NCBI RefSeq assembly: GCF_900101115.1
Contig: NZ_FNFU01000020.1
Location: 1 to 48,025, forward strand
Length of the DNA stretch: 48,025 nt
Source: Cryobacterium psychrotolerans
GTDB lineage: Bacteria; Actinomycetota; Actinomycetes; Actinomycetales; Microbacteriaceae
Direction: 5' to 3'
Shown: piece by piece, positions 1-8,437 of the stretch
How the letters are laid out: every line of letters begins with the position of its first letter
How positions within the stretch are numbered: position 1 is the first letter of the stretch
The notes under the pieces: model-generated
Databases searched by the model: none
Told to the model about the DNA's origin: nothing
Seen by the model: the letters and a program-made list of their open reading frames with translations, nothing else
Position numbers and translations under genes: made by a program

Positions 1-94
1 GCTCGACCCCGGCGGCGGCAAATGGCGCTACGTCACCACCTCCCGCACAAGGATCGCGGATGCACTCGATCTCCGCCTGGCCCAATCGGACTAG
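1..94 (+). CDS. C-terminal end of an unidentified protein (partial)
   Basis: An open frame entering from the left edge (codons begin at base 2) ends at a TAG at 92-94 and gives about 30 residues, ending DLRLAQSD. The frame has the expected high-GC codon pattern. Too little is present to recognise a family. The stop codon lies inside the first unit of the 16-bp tandem repeat that follows, so the repeat has grown into the 3' end of this gene. Confidence 0.5.
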   Translation, partial: LDPGGGKWRYVTTSRTRIADALDLRLAQSD

Positions 95-214
95 GTGCCA
101 GTCGGACTAGGTGCCAGTCGGACTGAGTGCCAGCCGGACCAGGTGCCAGCTGGACTTGGTGCTAGCCGGACCAGATGCTAACCGGACCAGGTGCCAGCCG
201 GACCAGGTATCAGC
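87..214. repeat. 16-bp tandem repeat, about 8 units, between convergent gene ends
   Basis: Eight consecutive 16-bp units start at 87, 103, 119, 135, 151, 167, 183 and 199. The approximate consensus is CGGACCAGGTGCCAGC with one to three substitutions per unit. The array begins within the stop of the left-edge gene and ends on the stop codon of the oxidoreductase (210-212). Units abut without spacers, so this is not a CRISPR. The unit length is not a multiple of three, so open frames through the array are artefacts. Confidence 0.9.
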
Positions 215-1211
215 GATCCGGCGAAACCCTCAGCACGATCTTGCCGCGAGTGTGTCCTTGCTCGAGCAGCCGGTGCGCCTCCGGACCCTCGGCGAGGTCG
301 AACACTCGGTCGACATGCACGCGCACGGCTCCCTCGTCGATCAGCTGGGTGATCAGCTCCAGGGTGCGCGCGTCGGCGGCGACCTTGTATCCGGTGGCGC
401 GGATGCCTGCGGCCGCGGCCTCGGCCATCATCGTCGGCCAGCTCCCGGTCGGCGCATTCACCAGAAGGCCGCCCGGCCGCAGCACCGCGAGCGACCTGCT
501 GCCGGTCTGGTCGTGCACATTGCCGACCAGGTCGATCACGGAGTCGAGACCGGACAGCACCTCGTCGAAGCGCTGGTTCGTGTAGTCGACGACTTCGTCC
601 GCGCCGAGTTCCCGCAGGAATTCAAGGCTCCTGGCCGAACCGGTCGCGATCACGTGGGCACCGAAGGCCTTGGCGAACTGCACCGCGAAGTGTCCCACGC
701 CGCCGCTGCCGGCGTGGATGAGCATCCGTTGCCCCGGAGCGGCAACGTCGACGACCATGCCCCAGGCCGTGAGCGCGGCGAGCGGCACGGCCGCGGCTTC
801 GATGTGGCTCAGGCGGGCGGGCTTCCGCGCGACGCTCATGCTCGACACGGGCACGTACTCGGCGTAGGTTCCCGGGGTGCGGGGCACCCGTGCCATCCCG
901 TAGACCTCGTCGCCGGGCTGCAGGGGGAACGACTCGTAGGGCGCGCGCACGACCACGCCGCTGAAGTCGTTGCCGAGAATCGTCGGGTAGGCGGCGATGG
1001 CGGCCGAAGCGCCCTTCCCGGCCCTGGTCTTGGCATCGATCGGGTTGATCCCGGCCGCGATGACGCGCACGATGAGCTCGTCGCTGACCGCGATCGCCAT
1101 CGGCACCTCCGCGAGGCGCAGTTCGTCGGGGTCGCCGGTTCGGTCGATCACGAGGGCGCGCATGGATGTAGGCAGGTCGGTGGCATGTCCCATGCCCCCA
1201 GTCTGCTCCAT
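210..1211 (-). CDS. NADP-dependent MDR-family oxidoreductase (quinone oxidoreductase-like)
   Basis: The product (333 aa) belongs to the medium-chain dehydrogenase/reductase superfamily. Residues about 17-130 form the GroES-like domain (LGNDFSGVV at about 79-87), followed by the nucleotide-binding domain with the glycine-rich AGSGGVG loop at 167-173. No zinc-ligand cysteine cluster is visible, so it resembles zinc-free quinone oxidoreductases/enone reductases that use NADPH. The substrate cannot be told. Family homology normally begins at M17 (MRALVIDRTG, start at 1163), which may be the true start; I report the longer frame because it begins 16 bases after the upstream nuclease stop, but it has no good ribosome site. 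It is probably co-transcribed with that nuclease gene. The stop codon sits in the last unit of the tandem repeat. Confidence 0.85.
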   Translation of the reverse strand: MEQTGGMGHATDLPTSMRALVIDRTGDPDELRLAEVPMAIAVSDELIVRVIAAGINPIDAKTRAGKGASAAIAAYPTILGNDFSGVVVRAPYESFPLQPGDEVYGMARVPRTPGTYAEYVPVSSMSVARKPARLSHIEAAAVPLAALTAWGMVVDVAAPGQRMLIHAGSGGVGHFAVQFAKAFGAHVIATGSARSLEFLRELGADEVVDYTNQRFDEVLSGLDSVIDLVGNVHDQTGSRSLAVLRPGGLLVNAPTGSWPTMMAEAAAAGIRATGYKVAADARTLELITQLIDEGAVRVHVDRVFDLAEGPEAHRLLEQGHTRGKIVLRVSPDR

Positions 1212-1227
1212 GGAGGGTGCCGGCGCC

Positions 1228-1887
1228 CTACCGAGCGGCCTGGCGGTTGAGCACGTCGATCAGGTCGTTGGCGAAGCCGACCAGGATGGCGATCTGGTCC
1301 TCGTCGCGTTCGATCCAGCGGCACTCCGGCTCCGCGCTGACGGGCACGAAGTCCAGGTGCTGCTCCCAGACGAGGAGCGTGCGTTCGGCGCCGAGCACGT
1401 ACTGCTGCCACCAGACCTGGCGGAGGTACGAGCGCGGGATGCTCCGCCAGGGCTTGCTCGTCGTCTTGATCTCCGCAAGCTGAAGTGAGCCGTCGGACGA
1501 GTGCCCCACGCCGTCCGGCGTTGCGAGGTGCCGGGTCTGGCCGGCCGCATGGAAGAGGTTCGTGCTGGGTTCGATCCCGTGGTTGCGCAGCACCCAGGCG
1601 GCGATCTCCGGTTCCCGGGCACGTCCGTGGTCGGTGAAGGTGTTGCCGCTGAAGCCGGTGCCGTGGGTCTTGTCCCTGGCCGCGTTCCGCACGGATGCCG
1701 GGGTCGCCAGCTTGGCGGCATCCGTCGCCGTGATGCCCTGGCTGCGTGCCCGCAGCCAAGCGACCCGGTCGGTCGAGTCGGCCACGATTCGGGACAGGTG
1801 AGGGGCGAGGCGGGGCCCCCGGGGTGACGGCGGCTCGGCCTCGTCGAAGAGGGAGAGCACCTGGACCGTCACCCCCCTATTCTGCAC
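1228..1887 (-). CDS. YqaJ-like viral recombinase/exonuclease family protein
   Basis: This 219-aa protein has the PD-(D/E)XK nuclease pattern of the YqaJ/lambda-exonuclease family. It shows RSQGITATDAAKL near 49-60, an acidic residue in GRAREPEIAAW (E92/E94), D125 in ATPDGVG, and the E-x-K motif LAEIKTT (E139, K141). Family members are 5'-3' exonucleases acting with single-strand annealing proteins in phages; chromosomal copies in actinobacteria stand alone and their role is unclear. Start: GTG at 1885-1887 with a GGAG-like site close upstream. It is divergent from the response regulator at 1960 and leads a two-gene leftward unit with the MDR oxidoreductase. No integrase or other phage gene is nearby, so I treat it as a resident gene. 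Confidence 0.8.
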   Translation of the reverse strand: MQNRGVTVQVLSLFDEAEPPSPRGPRLAPHLSRIVADSTDRVAWLRARSQGITATDAAKLATPASVRNAARDKTHGTGFSGNTFTDHGRAREPEIAAWVLRNHGIEPSTNLFHAAGQTRHLATPDGVGHSSDGSLQLAEIKTTSKPWRSIPRSYLRQVWWQQYVLGAERTLLVWEQHLDFVPVSAEPECRWIERDEDQIAILVGFANDLIDVLNRQAAR

Positions 1888-1959
1888 GCTCTCCGCTCAC
1901 AGCGTGGGCGCGGGGCGCTCAAAGCTGATTCATAGAAAACTCTGGATACTAAGAGGATC

Positions 1960-2703
1960 ATGACCACGCCCGCGAAGAACCCGTCCCATGGCCCGCGCCT
2001 GACCAAAGCCGACGGCAGCCCGATCCGGGTTCTCGTGGTCGACGACGAACCGATGCTGACCGACCTGCTCTCGATGGCGCTGCGCTACGAGGGCTGGGAG
2101 GTGCGCACCGCCGGAGAAGGGCGTCAGGCCCTGACCATCGCGCGGGAGTTCCGGCCCGACGCCATCGTGCTCGACATCATGCTGCCCGATATCGACGGAC
2201 TGCAGGTGCTGCAGCGGGTGCGGGCCGACGGCCACGAGACGCCCGTGCTGTTCCTGACCGCGAAGGACGCCCTCTCCGACCGCATCGCCGGCCTCACCGC
2301 CGGGGGCGATGACTACGTCACCAAGCCGTTCAGCCTCGAGGAGGTGGTGGCCCGCCTGCGCGGGCTGATCCGCCGGTCCACCCTCTCCGTGACCGACTCC
2401 AGCGACCCGCGGATCACCGTCGGCGACCTCACCCTCGACGAGGACAGCTACGAGGTCTTCCGCGCGGGTGAGCCGGTGGAACTGACCGCCACCGAGTTCG
2501 AGCTGCTGCGCTTCCTCATGCGCAACCCCCGGCGCGTGCTGAGCAAGGCGCAGATCCTCGACCGGGTGTGGAGCTACGACTTCGGCGGTCGGTCATCCGT
2601 GGTCGAAATCTACATTTCCTACCTGCGTAAGAAGATCGACGCCGGCCGAGAGCCCATGATCCACACCGTCCGCGGCGCCGGCTACATGCTGAAGACCGCC
2701 TGA
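1960..2703 (+). CDS. OmpR-family response regulator
   Basis: The 247-aa protein has an N-terminal receiver domain and a C-terminal winged-helix DNA-binding domain. Receiver landmarks are the acidic pair D28-D29, phospho-acceptor D72 in VLDIMLPD, T100 and K122 (VTKPFS). The OmpR/PhoB effector domain spans about 150-247 and ends in the typical HTVRGAGYML wing. AAGAGG at 1951-1956 is the ribosome site for the ATG at 1960. The TGA stop overlaps the ATG of the kinase gene (TGATG), so the pair is translationally coupled. It resembles actinobacterial TcrX/TrcR-type regulators, but the signal and regulon cannot be read from sequence. Confidence 0.95.
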   Translation: MTTPAKNPSHGPRLTKADGSPIRVLVVDDEPMLTDLLSMALRYEGWEVRTAGEGRQALTIAREFRPDAIVLDIMLPDIDGLQVLQRVRADGHETPVLFLTAKDALSDRIAGLTAGGDDYVTKPFSLEEVVARLRGLIRRSTLSVTDSSDPRITVGDLTLDEDSYEVFRAGEPVELTATEFELLRFLMRNPRRVLSKAQILDRVWSYDFGGRSSVVEIYISYLRKKIDAGREPMIHTVRGAGYMLKTA

Positions 2704-4226
2704 TGGCGACGCGCAAGCCGCGCACGCCCTGGACACTGCGCCGGAGGCTCGTCCTGGCCGTCGTCGGCCTCCTGGCGCTGGTGAGCCTGGCCATTGGGCT
2801 GGCGAGCGTCGCGATCCTGCGAGCCTCCCTGCTCGACGGCCTCGATGGGCGCCTCGCATCCGCCGCCGACCGGTCGAGCGCTGTCCTCGGCAGCGACGGG
2901 GACGGCGACGAAGACCACCCGCGGCCCACGCCCTCGGCCGAGGTCATCCTGAACGGTCCGGCCCAACCGCCAGGAACGCTCGCCCTGGTCTTCGACGGCA
3001 ACACGATCACGGCCGGCTACACCAACGACGAGAGCGGCGAAATCGAGTCGCTGACCGCCGAGCAGATCAAGCTCCTCGGTGAGAACCTCGACCAGTCGGC
3101 GCCGGTCACCATCGACCTCGGGGGAGGACTCGGGGACTATCGGGTCGTCGCGCAGACGAGCAGGACGGGCACGCTGTACATCCTCGGCTACCCGCTGTCC
3201 ACGGTGAACGGCACGGCCGCCCAGTTGGCCGTGATCATCGGCGTGGTCTCGCTCATCGGCCTGCTCGTCGTCGCCGTCGTGGCGGCCTGGATCGTGCGGC
3301 TGGCGCTTCGCCCGCTCGACCGGGTGACCGACACCGCCGCGCGGGTGGCCGAACTGCCGCTCGACCGGGGTGCCGTCGACCTCGTCGACCGGGTGCCGGC
3401 CGCCGACACCGACCCGCGCACCGAGGTCGGCCGCGTGGGATCCGCGCTCAACCGGATGCTCGACCACGTCGACCTCGCCCTGGAAACGCGCCACGCCAGC
3501 GAGAGCAAGGTGCGCCAGTTCGTCGCGGATGCCAGCCACGAACTGCGCACGCCGCTGGCCTCCATCCGCGGCTACGCCGAGCTCACCCGCCGGAGCGGTC
3601 AGGAACTCCCGCCCGACGCCATCCGCTCGCTGGACCGGATCGAGTCCGAGTCCATCCGGATGTCCGGCCTGGTCGAAGACCTGCTGCTGCTGGCCCGCCT
3701 CGACGAGGGCCGCGAGCTCGAACGCGAGCCGGTTGACCTCACGCGCATGCTCGTCGACGCGGTCAGTGACGCGCACGCGGCCGGGCCCGAGCACAGCTGG
3801 AATCTCGACCTGCCGGAGGAGCCGATCGAGGTGACCGGGGACGCGAGCCGGCTGCACCAGGTGTTGGCCAACCTCCTGGCCAACGCCCGCGTGCACACGC
3901 CGCCGGGCACGAGCGTCACGACCGCGCTCGCCGCGGAGGGCGACCGCGCCGTCGTGACGGTGACGGATGACGGCCCCGGCATTCCCGAGAACCTGCGGTC
4001 GACCCTCTTCGAGCGGTTCGCCCGCGGCGACAGCTCACGCTTCCGGGGGACCGGCAGCACCGGTCTGGGGCTGGCCATCGCCCGGGCCGTCGTCACCGCG
4101 CACAGCGGCGAGATCACCGTCGAGAGCCGCGAGGGGTTCACCCGGTTCCGGGTGACGCTTCCCCTCGACCAGACGCAGGTCGGCAACCCCGATCTGCGGA
4201 CCTCGGGCGCCTCGCATCACAACTGA
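2703..4226 (+). CDS. Two-component sensor histidine kinase
   Basis: This 507-aa membrane kinase has a first transmembrane helix at about 15-38, an extracytoplasmic sensor loop (about 40-172), and a second helix at about 173-198. A HAMP linker follows to about 262, then a HisKA domain with the phospho-accepting H279 (DASHELRTPLASI). The ATPase domain shows an N-box (NLLANARVHT), G1 (DDGPGIP), F-box (FERFARGD) and G2 (GLGLAIARAV). It phosphorylates the regulator encoded just upstream, with which it overlaps by one base. The sensor loop contains an acidic DGDGDED patch near 65-71; whether this binds a ligand or ion is unknown. The stop codon lies at the left foot of a long palindrome (4224-4280) that may terminate transcription. 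Confidence 0.95.
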   Translation: MATRKPRTPWTLRRRLVLAVVGLLALVSLAIGLASVAILRASLLDGLDGRLASAADRSSAVLGSDGDGDEDHPRPTPSAEVILNGPAQPPGTLALVFDGNTITAGYTNDESGEIESLTAEQIKLLGENLDQSAPVTIDLGGGLGDYRVVAQTSRTGTLYILGYPLSTVNGTAAQLAVIIGVVSLIGLLVVAVVAAWIVRLALRPLDRVTDTAARVAELPLDRGAVDLVDRVPAADTDPRTEVGRVGSALNRMLDHVDLALETRHASESKVRQFVADASHELRTPLASIRGYAELTRRSGQELPPDAIRSLDRIESESIRMSGLVEDLLLLARLDEGRELEREPVDLTRMLVDAVSDAHAAGPEHSWNLDLPEEPIEVTGDASRLHQVLANLLANARVHTPPGTSVTTALAAEGDRAVVTVTDDGPGIPENLRSTLFERFARGDSSRFRGTGSTGLGLAIARAVVTAHSGEITVESREGFTRFRVTLPLDQTQVGNPDLRTSGASHHN

Positions 4227-4280
4227 GTTGCGGACAAACACCCTTCCCCGGGCCAGGGAAGGTACATTCTCCGCAACTCA
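4224..4280. repeat. Long palindrome, copy A of a four-copy family (11-nt loop)
   Basis: The left arm begins TGAGTTGCGGA (4224-4234) and the right arm ends TCCGCAACTCA (4270-4280), pairing perfectly over 11 bp. Pairing continues with interruptions through ACCCTTC to GAAGGT, leaving an 11-base spacer at 4247-4257. The element starts on the kinase stop codon and lies between that gene and the convergent marR gene, so it is placed as a bidirectional terminator, although it lacks a U-tract. Related copies are at 14089, 42697 and 44556. Confidence 0.85.
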
Positions 4281-4319
4281 ACCCCTGGCGCACGCGGCCT
4301 TGGCTAGCGCGGCGCGGTA

Positions 4320-4757
4320 CTACTGCGCGTCGGGCGCGTTCAGCCGGGCGATCAGCGCGGCGAACTGCCGGAGGTCCGCTTCGGGCCAGGTGCCCAGCCG
4401 CCGGTTCACCACGGCGATCTTGCCGGCGCGCAGCTCGGCCAGCTTCTGCTCCGCGGCGGGCGTCAGAGCGAGGAACCGGGCCCGGCCGTCGCTGGGGTCC
4501 GCCTGGATCTCGAGCAGGCCCAGCTCCTGGAGCTGAGCCGCCTGCCGGCTGACGACGCTGCGGTCAACGGTGAGGGCCTCGGCGACGGCGCTGGCATGGG
4601 TCGGGCCGCTGCGCGAAAGCAGACGCAGCAGCTTCAGCCCGAACGGCTGCAGGGCCGGGTCGATGCTCAGCGCGGCATCCCGGATACTCCTCCGGATGAG
4701 GCCGGCGAGGATGTTCATCTGCTCCTCGACCTCCGCGAGTGCCTCGGCCGTGGTCAT
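4320..4757 (-). CDS. MarR-family transcriptional regulator
   Basis: The 145-aa protein has the MarR winged-helix layout: an N-terminal dimerisation helix, a recognition region around residues 53-80 (HASAVAEALTVDRSVVSRQ), the wing with the conserved DPSDGRARFLALT pattern, and a C-terminal dimerisation helix. Its ATG overlaps the stop of the upstream efflux gene as ATGA (4754-4757), so it is translationally coupled to the transporter. It probably represses this operon through the palindromes at 6481-6530 and is released by a drug-like ligand. That regulatory link is inference from gene order and operator position. Confidence 0.92.
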   Translation of the reverse strand: MTTAEALAEVEEQMNILAGLIRRSIRDAALSIDPALQPFGLKLLRLLSRSGPTHASAVAEALTVDRSVVSRQAAQLQELGLLEIQADPSDGRARFLALTPAAEQKLAELRAGKIAVVNRRLGTWPEADLRQFAALIARLNAPDAQ

Positions 4758-6463
4758 TTCACGACTTCGATCGACCCGGTCGGGTGCGCCTCACCGACCG
4801 GGGGCAGGGCTGCGGCCGCGGCGCTCACCTCGATCAGGATGTCTTCCGCGTCTTCGATCTCGCGCTGGTGCACGGATCCTTCGGTCTGAGCGAGTTCAAT
4901 CGCGTTCTTGCGCCCGAGCGGAAGGTTGGGCAGGAGCGCGACCATGATCAGGGTGACCACGGCCAGCGGGGCCCCGAGCAGGAAGACGGTGCCGACGCCC
5001 GAGCCGTACGAGGATTCGACGAGCACGCGGATGGCGTCCGGAAGCTCCGACACGTGGGGGATCGCCCCGCTGCCGAGGGCCTTGCCCGCGGCGACCTGGT
5101 CGGCGGGGCTGAGCGAGCCGATGCCGTCCGTGATCGTCGAGGCGACCGTGCTGCCGAGCACCGAGCCGAGCACCGAGATGCCGATCGTGCCGCCGATGCT
5201 GCGGAAGAACGTCACGGCGCTGGTGGCCACGCCGAGGTTCTTCACCTCGATGGCGTTCTGCACGACCAGGACGAGGTTCTGCATGAGCATCCCGAGGCCG
5301 GCGCCGAGGACGAACATGTACATTCCGACGAGCACGAGGTTCGTGTCGTACTGAAGCGTGCCGAGAAGCAGCAGGCCGGCGATGACGAGCACGCTCCCCC
5401 AGACCAGGATCGCCTTCCATTTGCCGGTGCGGCTGACCATGCTTCCGAAGACGGTCGACGAGATGAGCAGGCCGCCCATCATCGGGATGGTCAGCAGGCC
5501 CGACTGGGTGGGGGTCGCGCCGCGCGCAAGCTGCATGTACTGGCTCAGGAACACCGAGGTGCCGAACATGGCGACGCCCACCGACAGGCTGGCCACGGTG
5601 GCCAGGGTGAAGGTGCGGTCCTTGAACAGGTCGAGCGGGATGATCGGCTCCTTCGCCCTGAACTCCACGAACACGGCGGCGATCAGCAGGGCAGCCGCGC
5701 CGGCCACCATGACGAAGGACTGGGCGGATGCCCACTCGAACTGGTTGCCGGCCTGGGTCACCCAGATCAGGAGCAGGGAGACCCCGGCCGCGATGAGCAC
5801 GGCGCCGAGGTAATCGATGCGGGCGACGCGCCTGGGCCGCTTGGGCAGGTGCAGCGTCATCTGCAGCAGGATGATGGCGATCATGGCGATCGGCAGCGCG
5901 ATGAAGAAGTTCCAGCGCCAGCCGAACGCATCCGTCACAACGCCGCCGAGCAGCGGGCCGCCGACGGTGCCGAGGGCCATCACGCCGCCGAACAGGCCCG
6001 CGTACTTGCCGCGGTCCCGGGGGCTGATGATGTCGGCCATGATGATCTGGCTGAGCGCCGCGAGGCCGCCGGCGCCGAGGCCCTGCAGCACGCGGAATCC
6101 GATCAGTGTGTTGGTGTCCTGCGAGAAACCGGCCAGGGCCGACCCGATCACGAAGATCGCCAGCGCGAGCTGGATGAGCAGCTTGCGGTTGAACAGGTCG
6201 GCGAATTTACCCCAGATGGGCGTGCTGACGGCAGTGGCGAGGAGCGTCCCGGTGACGACCCAGGTGTACGCGGACTGGTCGCCCCCCAGATCCGCGATGA
6301 TGAGCGGCAGTGACGTGGCCACGACCGTGCCGGCCAGGATCGCGACGAACATGCCGAGCAGGAGGCCGGAGAGGGCCTCCAGAATCTGGCGCTGGGTCAT
6401 GGTTCCGTCGGTGGTGACGGGGTGCGTGGGGGCCCGGCGGACCTTCTGCGTTCTGGGTGACAT
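4754..6463 (-). CDS. MFS multidrug efflux transporter, DHA2 (14-helix) family
   Basis: The protein has about 14 predicted transmembrane helices, typical of DHA2 drug:H+ antiporters such as QacA/Stp. The loop 2-3 motif A is present as GKFADLFNRK and motif C as GGPLLGGVVTD. I place the start at 6463 (569 aa) because this ATG follows a good GGAG site; an upstream in-frame ATG at 6487 would extend it by 8 residues and overlap operator sequence. The C-terminal tail of about 50 residues is hydrophilic and acidic (EDAEDILIEV). The gene is first in an operon with marR and has a clear TTGACA-N17-TATGGT promoter upstream. The substrate is unknown; drug or solvent export is the family expectation. Confidence 0.92.
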   Translation of the reverse strand: MSPRTQKVRRAPTHPVTTDGTMTQRQILEALSGLLLGMFVAILAGTVVATSLPLIIADLGGDQSAYTWVVTGTLLATAVSTPIWGKFADLFNRKLLIQLALAIFVIGSALAGFSQDTNTLIGFRVLQGLGAGGLAALSQIIMADIISPRDRGKYAGLFGGVMALGTVGGPLLGGVVTDAFGWRWNFFIALPIAMIAIILLQMTLHLPKRPRRVARIDYLGAVLIAAGVSLLLIWVTQAGNQFEWASAQSFVMVAGAAALLIAAVFVEFRAKEPIIPLDLFKDRTFTLATVASLSVGVAMFGTSVFLSQYMQLARGATPTQSGLLTIPMMGGLLISSTVFGSMVSRTGKWKAILVWGSVLVIAGLLLLGTLQYDTNLVLVGMYMFVLGAGLGMLMQNLVLVVQNAIEVKNLGVATSAVTFFRSIGGTIGISVLGSVLGSTVASTITDGIGSLSPADQVAAGKALGSGAIPHVSELPDAIRVLVESSYGSGVGTVFLLGAPLAVVTLIMVALLPNLPLGRKNAIELAQTEGSVHQREIEDAEDILIEVSAAAAALPPVGEAHPTGSIEVVK

Positions 6464-6480
6464 CGTGCTCCTGCTGATAA

Positions 6481-6530
6481 TTGACAAGAGTCAACCATAA
6501 CCATGTAGTGGACCTGTGTCAACTACATGG
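6481..6530 (-). promoter_or_regulatory. Promoter and probable MarR operators of the efflux operon
   Basis: On the minus strand, TTGACA (6522-6517) and TATGGT (6499-6494) are separated by 17 bases, a near-ideal sigma-70 promoter. Two inverted repeats cover it: CCATGTAGT (6501-6509) with ACTACATGG (6522-6530), 9-bp perfect arms spanning the -35 and spacer, and TTGAC-N4-GTCAA (6481-6494) just after the -10. This is the expected layout for repression by the co-encoded MarR protein, which is inference. Confidence 0.7.
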
Positions 6531-6617
6531 CCGGGTCGGCGGCGGCGCCCCGAACGGCATCCGCTCGCCCGGCCCGCGTATGCTGTAGGCCGTTCTATTT
6601 AGCCGGAGGAAGCCCCT

Positions 6618-7235
6618 GTGACGAACTACCCCCGCCTGGTGGCATTCGACCTGGATGACACTCTGGCCCCGTCGAAATCACCGCTCGACCCGCGCATGGC
6701 CGCGCTGATGCTGCGCCTGCTCGACGTGGCGGAGGTCTGCGTGATCTCCGGCGGGCAGCTCGCGCAGTTCCGGATGCAGGTCGTCGACACCCTCGAGGGT
6801 GCCACCGCCTCCCAGCTCGAACGACTGCACCTCATGCCCACCTGCGGCACGCAGTACTACCGCTTCTCGGACGGCGTCCTGGCGCAGGTCTACGCGCAGA
6901 GCCTCTTCGCTGACGAGAAGAAGAACCGGCTGCGCGCGGCCGTGCAGGCCCTGTTGCCCGACCTCGAGGTGCGCTCCGGCGGGTCGACGTCCGTCGACAT
7001 CACTCGGCGCGGCATCGACAAGGCCTACGGGATGACGCAACTCGCCGAGCTGACCGGCGTGCCCCTGGATGACATGCTCTTCGTCGGTGACCGGCTCGAC
7101 CCGGACGGAAACGACTACCCGGTGAAGGCGCTCGGCGTCGCATGCCACTCGGTCCGCGACTGGCAGGACACCGCGGGATACCTCGAGACGCTCATTCCCA
7201 CCCTCCTGGCAACACCCGCCCGGGCCGGAGCCTGA
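6618..7235 (+). CDS. HAD-IIB family phosphatase
   Basis: The 205-aa protein has HAD motif I DLDDT (nucleophile D11, general acid D13), motif II near ISGG, a motif III lysine around K135 (GIDKAYG) and motif [12 protein letters not shown] (about 157-166), which marks the IIB (Cof/phosphomannomutase-like) group. It is likely a cytosolic sugar-phosphate or nucleotide phosphatase; the substrate is not predictable. It starts with GTG at 6618, seven bases after GGAGGA. It stands alone between the efflux operon and the ribosomal protein operon. Confidence 0.85.
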   Translation: MTNYPRLVAFDLDDTLAPSKSPLDPRMAALMLRLLDVAEVCVISGGQLAQFRMQVVDTLEGATASQLERLHLMPTCGTQYYRFSDGVLAQVYAQSLFADEKKNRLRAAVQALLPDLEVRSGGSTSVDITRRGIDKAYGMTQLAELTGVPLDDMLFVGDRLDPDGNDYPVKALGVACHSVRDWQDTAGYLETLIPTLLATPARAGA

Positions 7236-7260
7236 GCCGGAGCGGCGGCAGGGTGCCGAT

Positions 7261-7290
7261 TTGCACCCGGGCCGCCGCATCCGGTAGCGT
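7261..7290 (+). promoter_or_regulatory. Promoter of rplJ-rplL
   Basis: TTGCAC (7261-7266) and TAGCGT (7285-7290) are separated by 18 bases and fit an actinobacterial TANNNT promoter. Transcription would begin near 7297, just before the conserved L10 leader. Confidence 0.55.
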
Positions 7291-7296
7291 GGGCAA

Positions 7297-7475
7297 CAGC
7301 CAAAGACCGCCGGTTATTGCCTTGCCCAGAGATGGACAGAGCAATCGAAGGTTCATTCACGTGAACGGCCCGCGCAGGAATCGAAGTAGAAGTGCAGTGA
7401 AAGCTGCTCCCGCTCCGGCCTTGCGCTGGAGCTTTTTTCATGTCTGCGCCCCGGGCTACCGGCACATGAAAACTA
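7297..7475 (+). ncRNA. Ribosomal protein L10 leader
   Basis: The roughly 180-base untranslated stretch before rplJ begins with the AGACCGCCGGTTATTGCC block and contains a GCGCAGG segment, as in actinobacterial L10 leaders bound by the L10(L12)4 complex. It ends in an intrinsic terminator-like hairpin followed by six T residues. Binding of excess L10-L12 would favour termination and so limit operon expression. Assignment rests on position, conserved blocks and the attenuator; a covariance-model search was not possible here. Confidence 0.75.
7412..7438 (+). terminator. Attenuator hairpin in the L10 leader
   Basis: GCTCC (7412-7416) pairs with GGAGC (7428-7432) and is followed by TTTTTT (7433-7438). 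This is one of the few canonical rho-independent signatures in the window. It lies before rplJ, so it should act as a conditional terminator. An upstream AAGCTGCTCC segment could compete for the same right arm as an anti-terminator. Confidence 0.75.
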
Positions 7476-7486
7476 AGAGGAGCGCC

Positions 7487-8002
7487 ATGGCGAACAAGGA
7501 AGCAACGGTCGCCGAGCTTACGGAGAAATTCGAGAGCTCGACCGCCGTTCTGCTCACCGAGTACCGCGGTCTCACTGTTGCGAAGCTCAAGGAGCTGCGC
7601 ACGTCCATCAGTGAGGACGCCACGTACGCCGTGGTAAAGAACACGCTGACCAAGATTGCGGCCAACAAGGCCGGCATCTCGTCGTTCGACGACGAGCTTG
7701 TCGGTCCGTCCGCAATCGCATTCGTGCACGGAGACCCTGTCGCCGTCGCGAAGACCCTGCGTGCCTTTACCAAGGCAAACCCTCTCCTGGTGGTTAAGGG
7801 CGGTTACTTCGACGGTAACCCGCTGACCGCCGCAGAGGTAGGCAAGCTCGCCGACCTCGAGTCCCGTGAGGTGCTGCTGGCCAAGCTGGCCGGCGCCTTC
7901 AAGGCCTCGCTGTTCGGAGCCGCATATCTGTTCAACGCACCGCTGTCGAAGGCTGTTCGCACCATCGACGCGCTGCGTGAGAAGCAGGAGTCCGCGAACT
8001 AG
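7487..8002 (+). CDS. rplJ: 50S ribosomal protein L10
   Basis: The 171-aa protein begins [15 protein letters not shown] and carries the L10 landmarks [13 protein letters not shown] and VVKNTL. L10 anchors L7/L12 dimers to 23S rRNA through its C-terminal helix to form the ribosomal stalk that recruits translation factors. The start at 7487 is preceded by AGAGGAG (7476-7482); the frame is open further upstream to 7142, but that part is the untranslated leader. It is co-transcribed with rplL 51 bases downstream and controlled by the L10 leader. Confidence 0.97.
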   Translation: MANKEATVAELTEKFESSTAVLLTEYRGLTVAKLKELRTSISEDATYAVVKNTLTKIAANKAGISSFDDELVGPSAIAFVHGDPVAVAKTLRAFTKANPLLVVKGGYFDGNPLTAAEVGKLADLESREVLLAKLAGAFKASLFGAAYLFNAPLSKAVRTIDALREKQESAN

Positions 8003-8053
8003 GCATCGGCCTGGCATCGCGGTGAGTAACTAAGAAACTATAAGGAGAAAATC

Positions 8054-8437
8054 ATGGCAAAGCTTTCCACTGAAGAACTGCTTGAGCAGTTCAAGGGCCT
8101 GACCCTCATCGAACTCTCCGAGTTCGTCAAGGCGTTCGAGGAGACCTTCGAGGTCACCGCCGCTGCTCCGGTCGCCGTTGCCGGCGCTGCCGGTCCCGCC
8201 GCCGCTGCTGAAGAGGTCGAAGAGCAGACCGCTTTCGACGTCATCCTTGACGCCGTCGGCGACAAGAAGATCCAGGTCATCAAGGTTGTGCGCGAGCTCA
8301 CCGCCCTGGGCCTCGGCGAGGCCAAGGCAGTCGTCGACGGCGCTCCGAAGGCCGTCCTCGAAGGCGTCTCGAAGGAAGCAGCCGAAAAGGGCAAGGCTGC
8401 CCTCGAGGCTGCCGGCGCCACCGTCATCCTCAAGTAG
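8054..8437 (+). CDS. rplL: 50S ribosomal protein L7/L12
   Basis: The 127-aa acidic stalk protein has the standard layout: N-terminal dimerisation/L10-binding helices (residues 1-35), an Ala/Pro/Val-rich hinge (about 36-56), and a C-terminal factor-binding domain containing [16 protein letters not shown]. It begins with ATG at 8054 after AAGGAG. It is the second gene of the rplJL operon, followed by two strong hairpins that probably end transcription. Confidence 0.97.
   Translation: MAKLSTEELLEQFKGLTLIELSEFVKAFEETFEVTAAAPVAVAGAAGPAAAAEEVEEQTAFDVILDAVGDKKIQVIKVVRELTALGLGEAKAVVDGAPKAVLEGVSKEAAEKGKAALEAAGATVILK

Noticed and set aside
87..214. CRISPR array
   Set aside because: Units abut with no spacers, unit length is only 16 bp and there are no cas genes.
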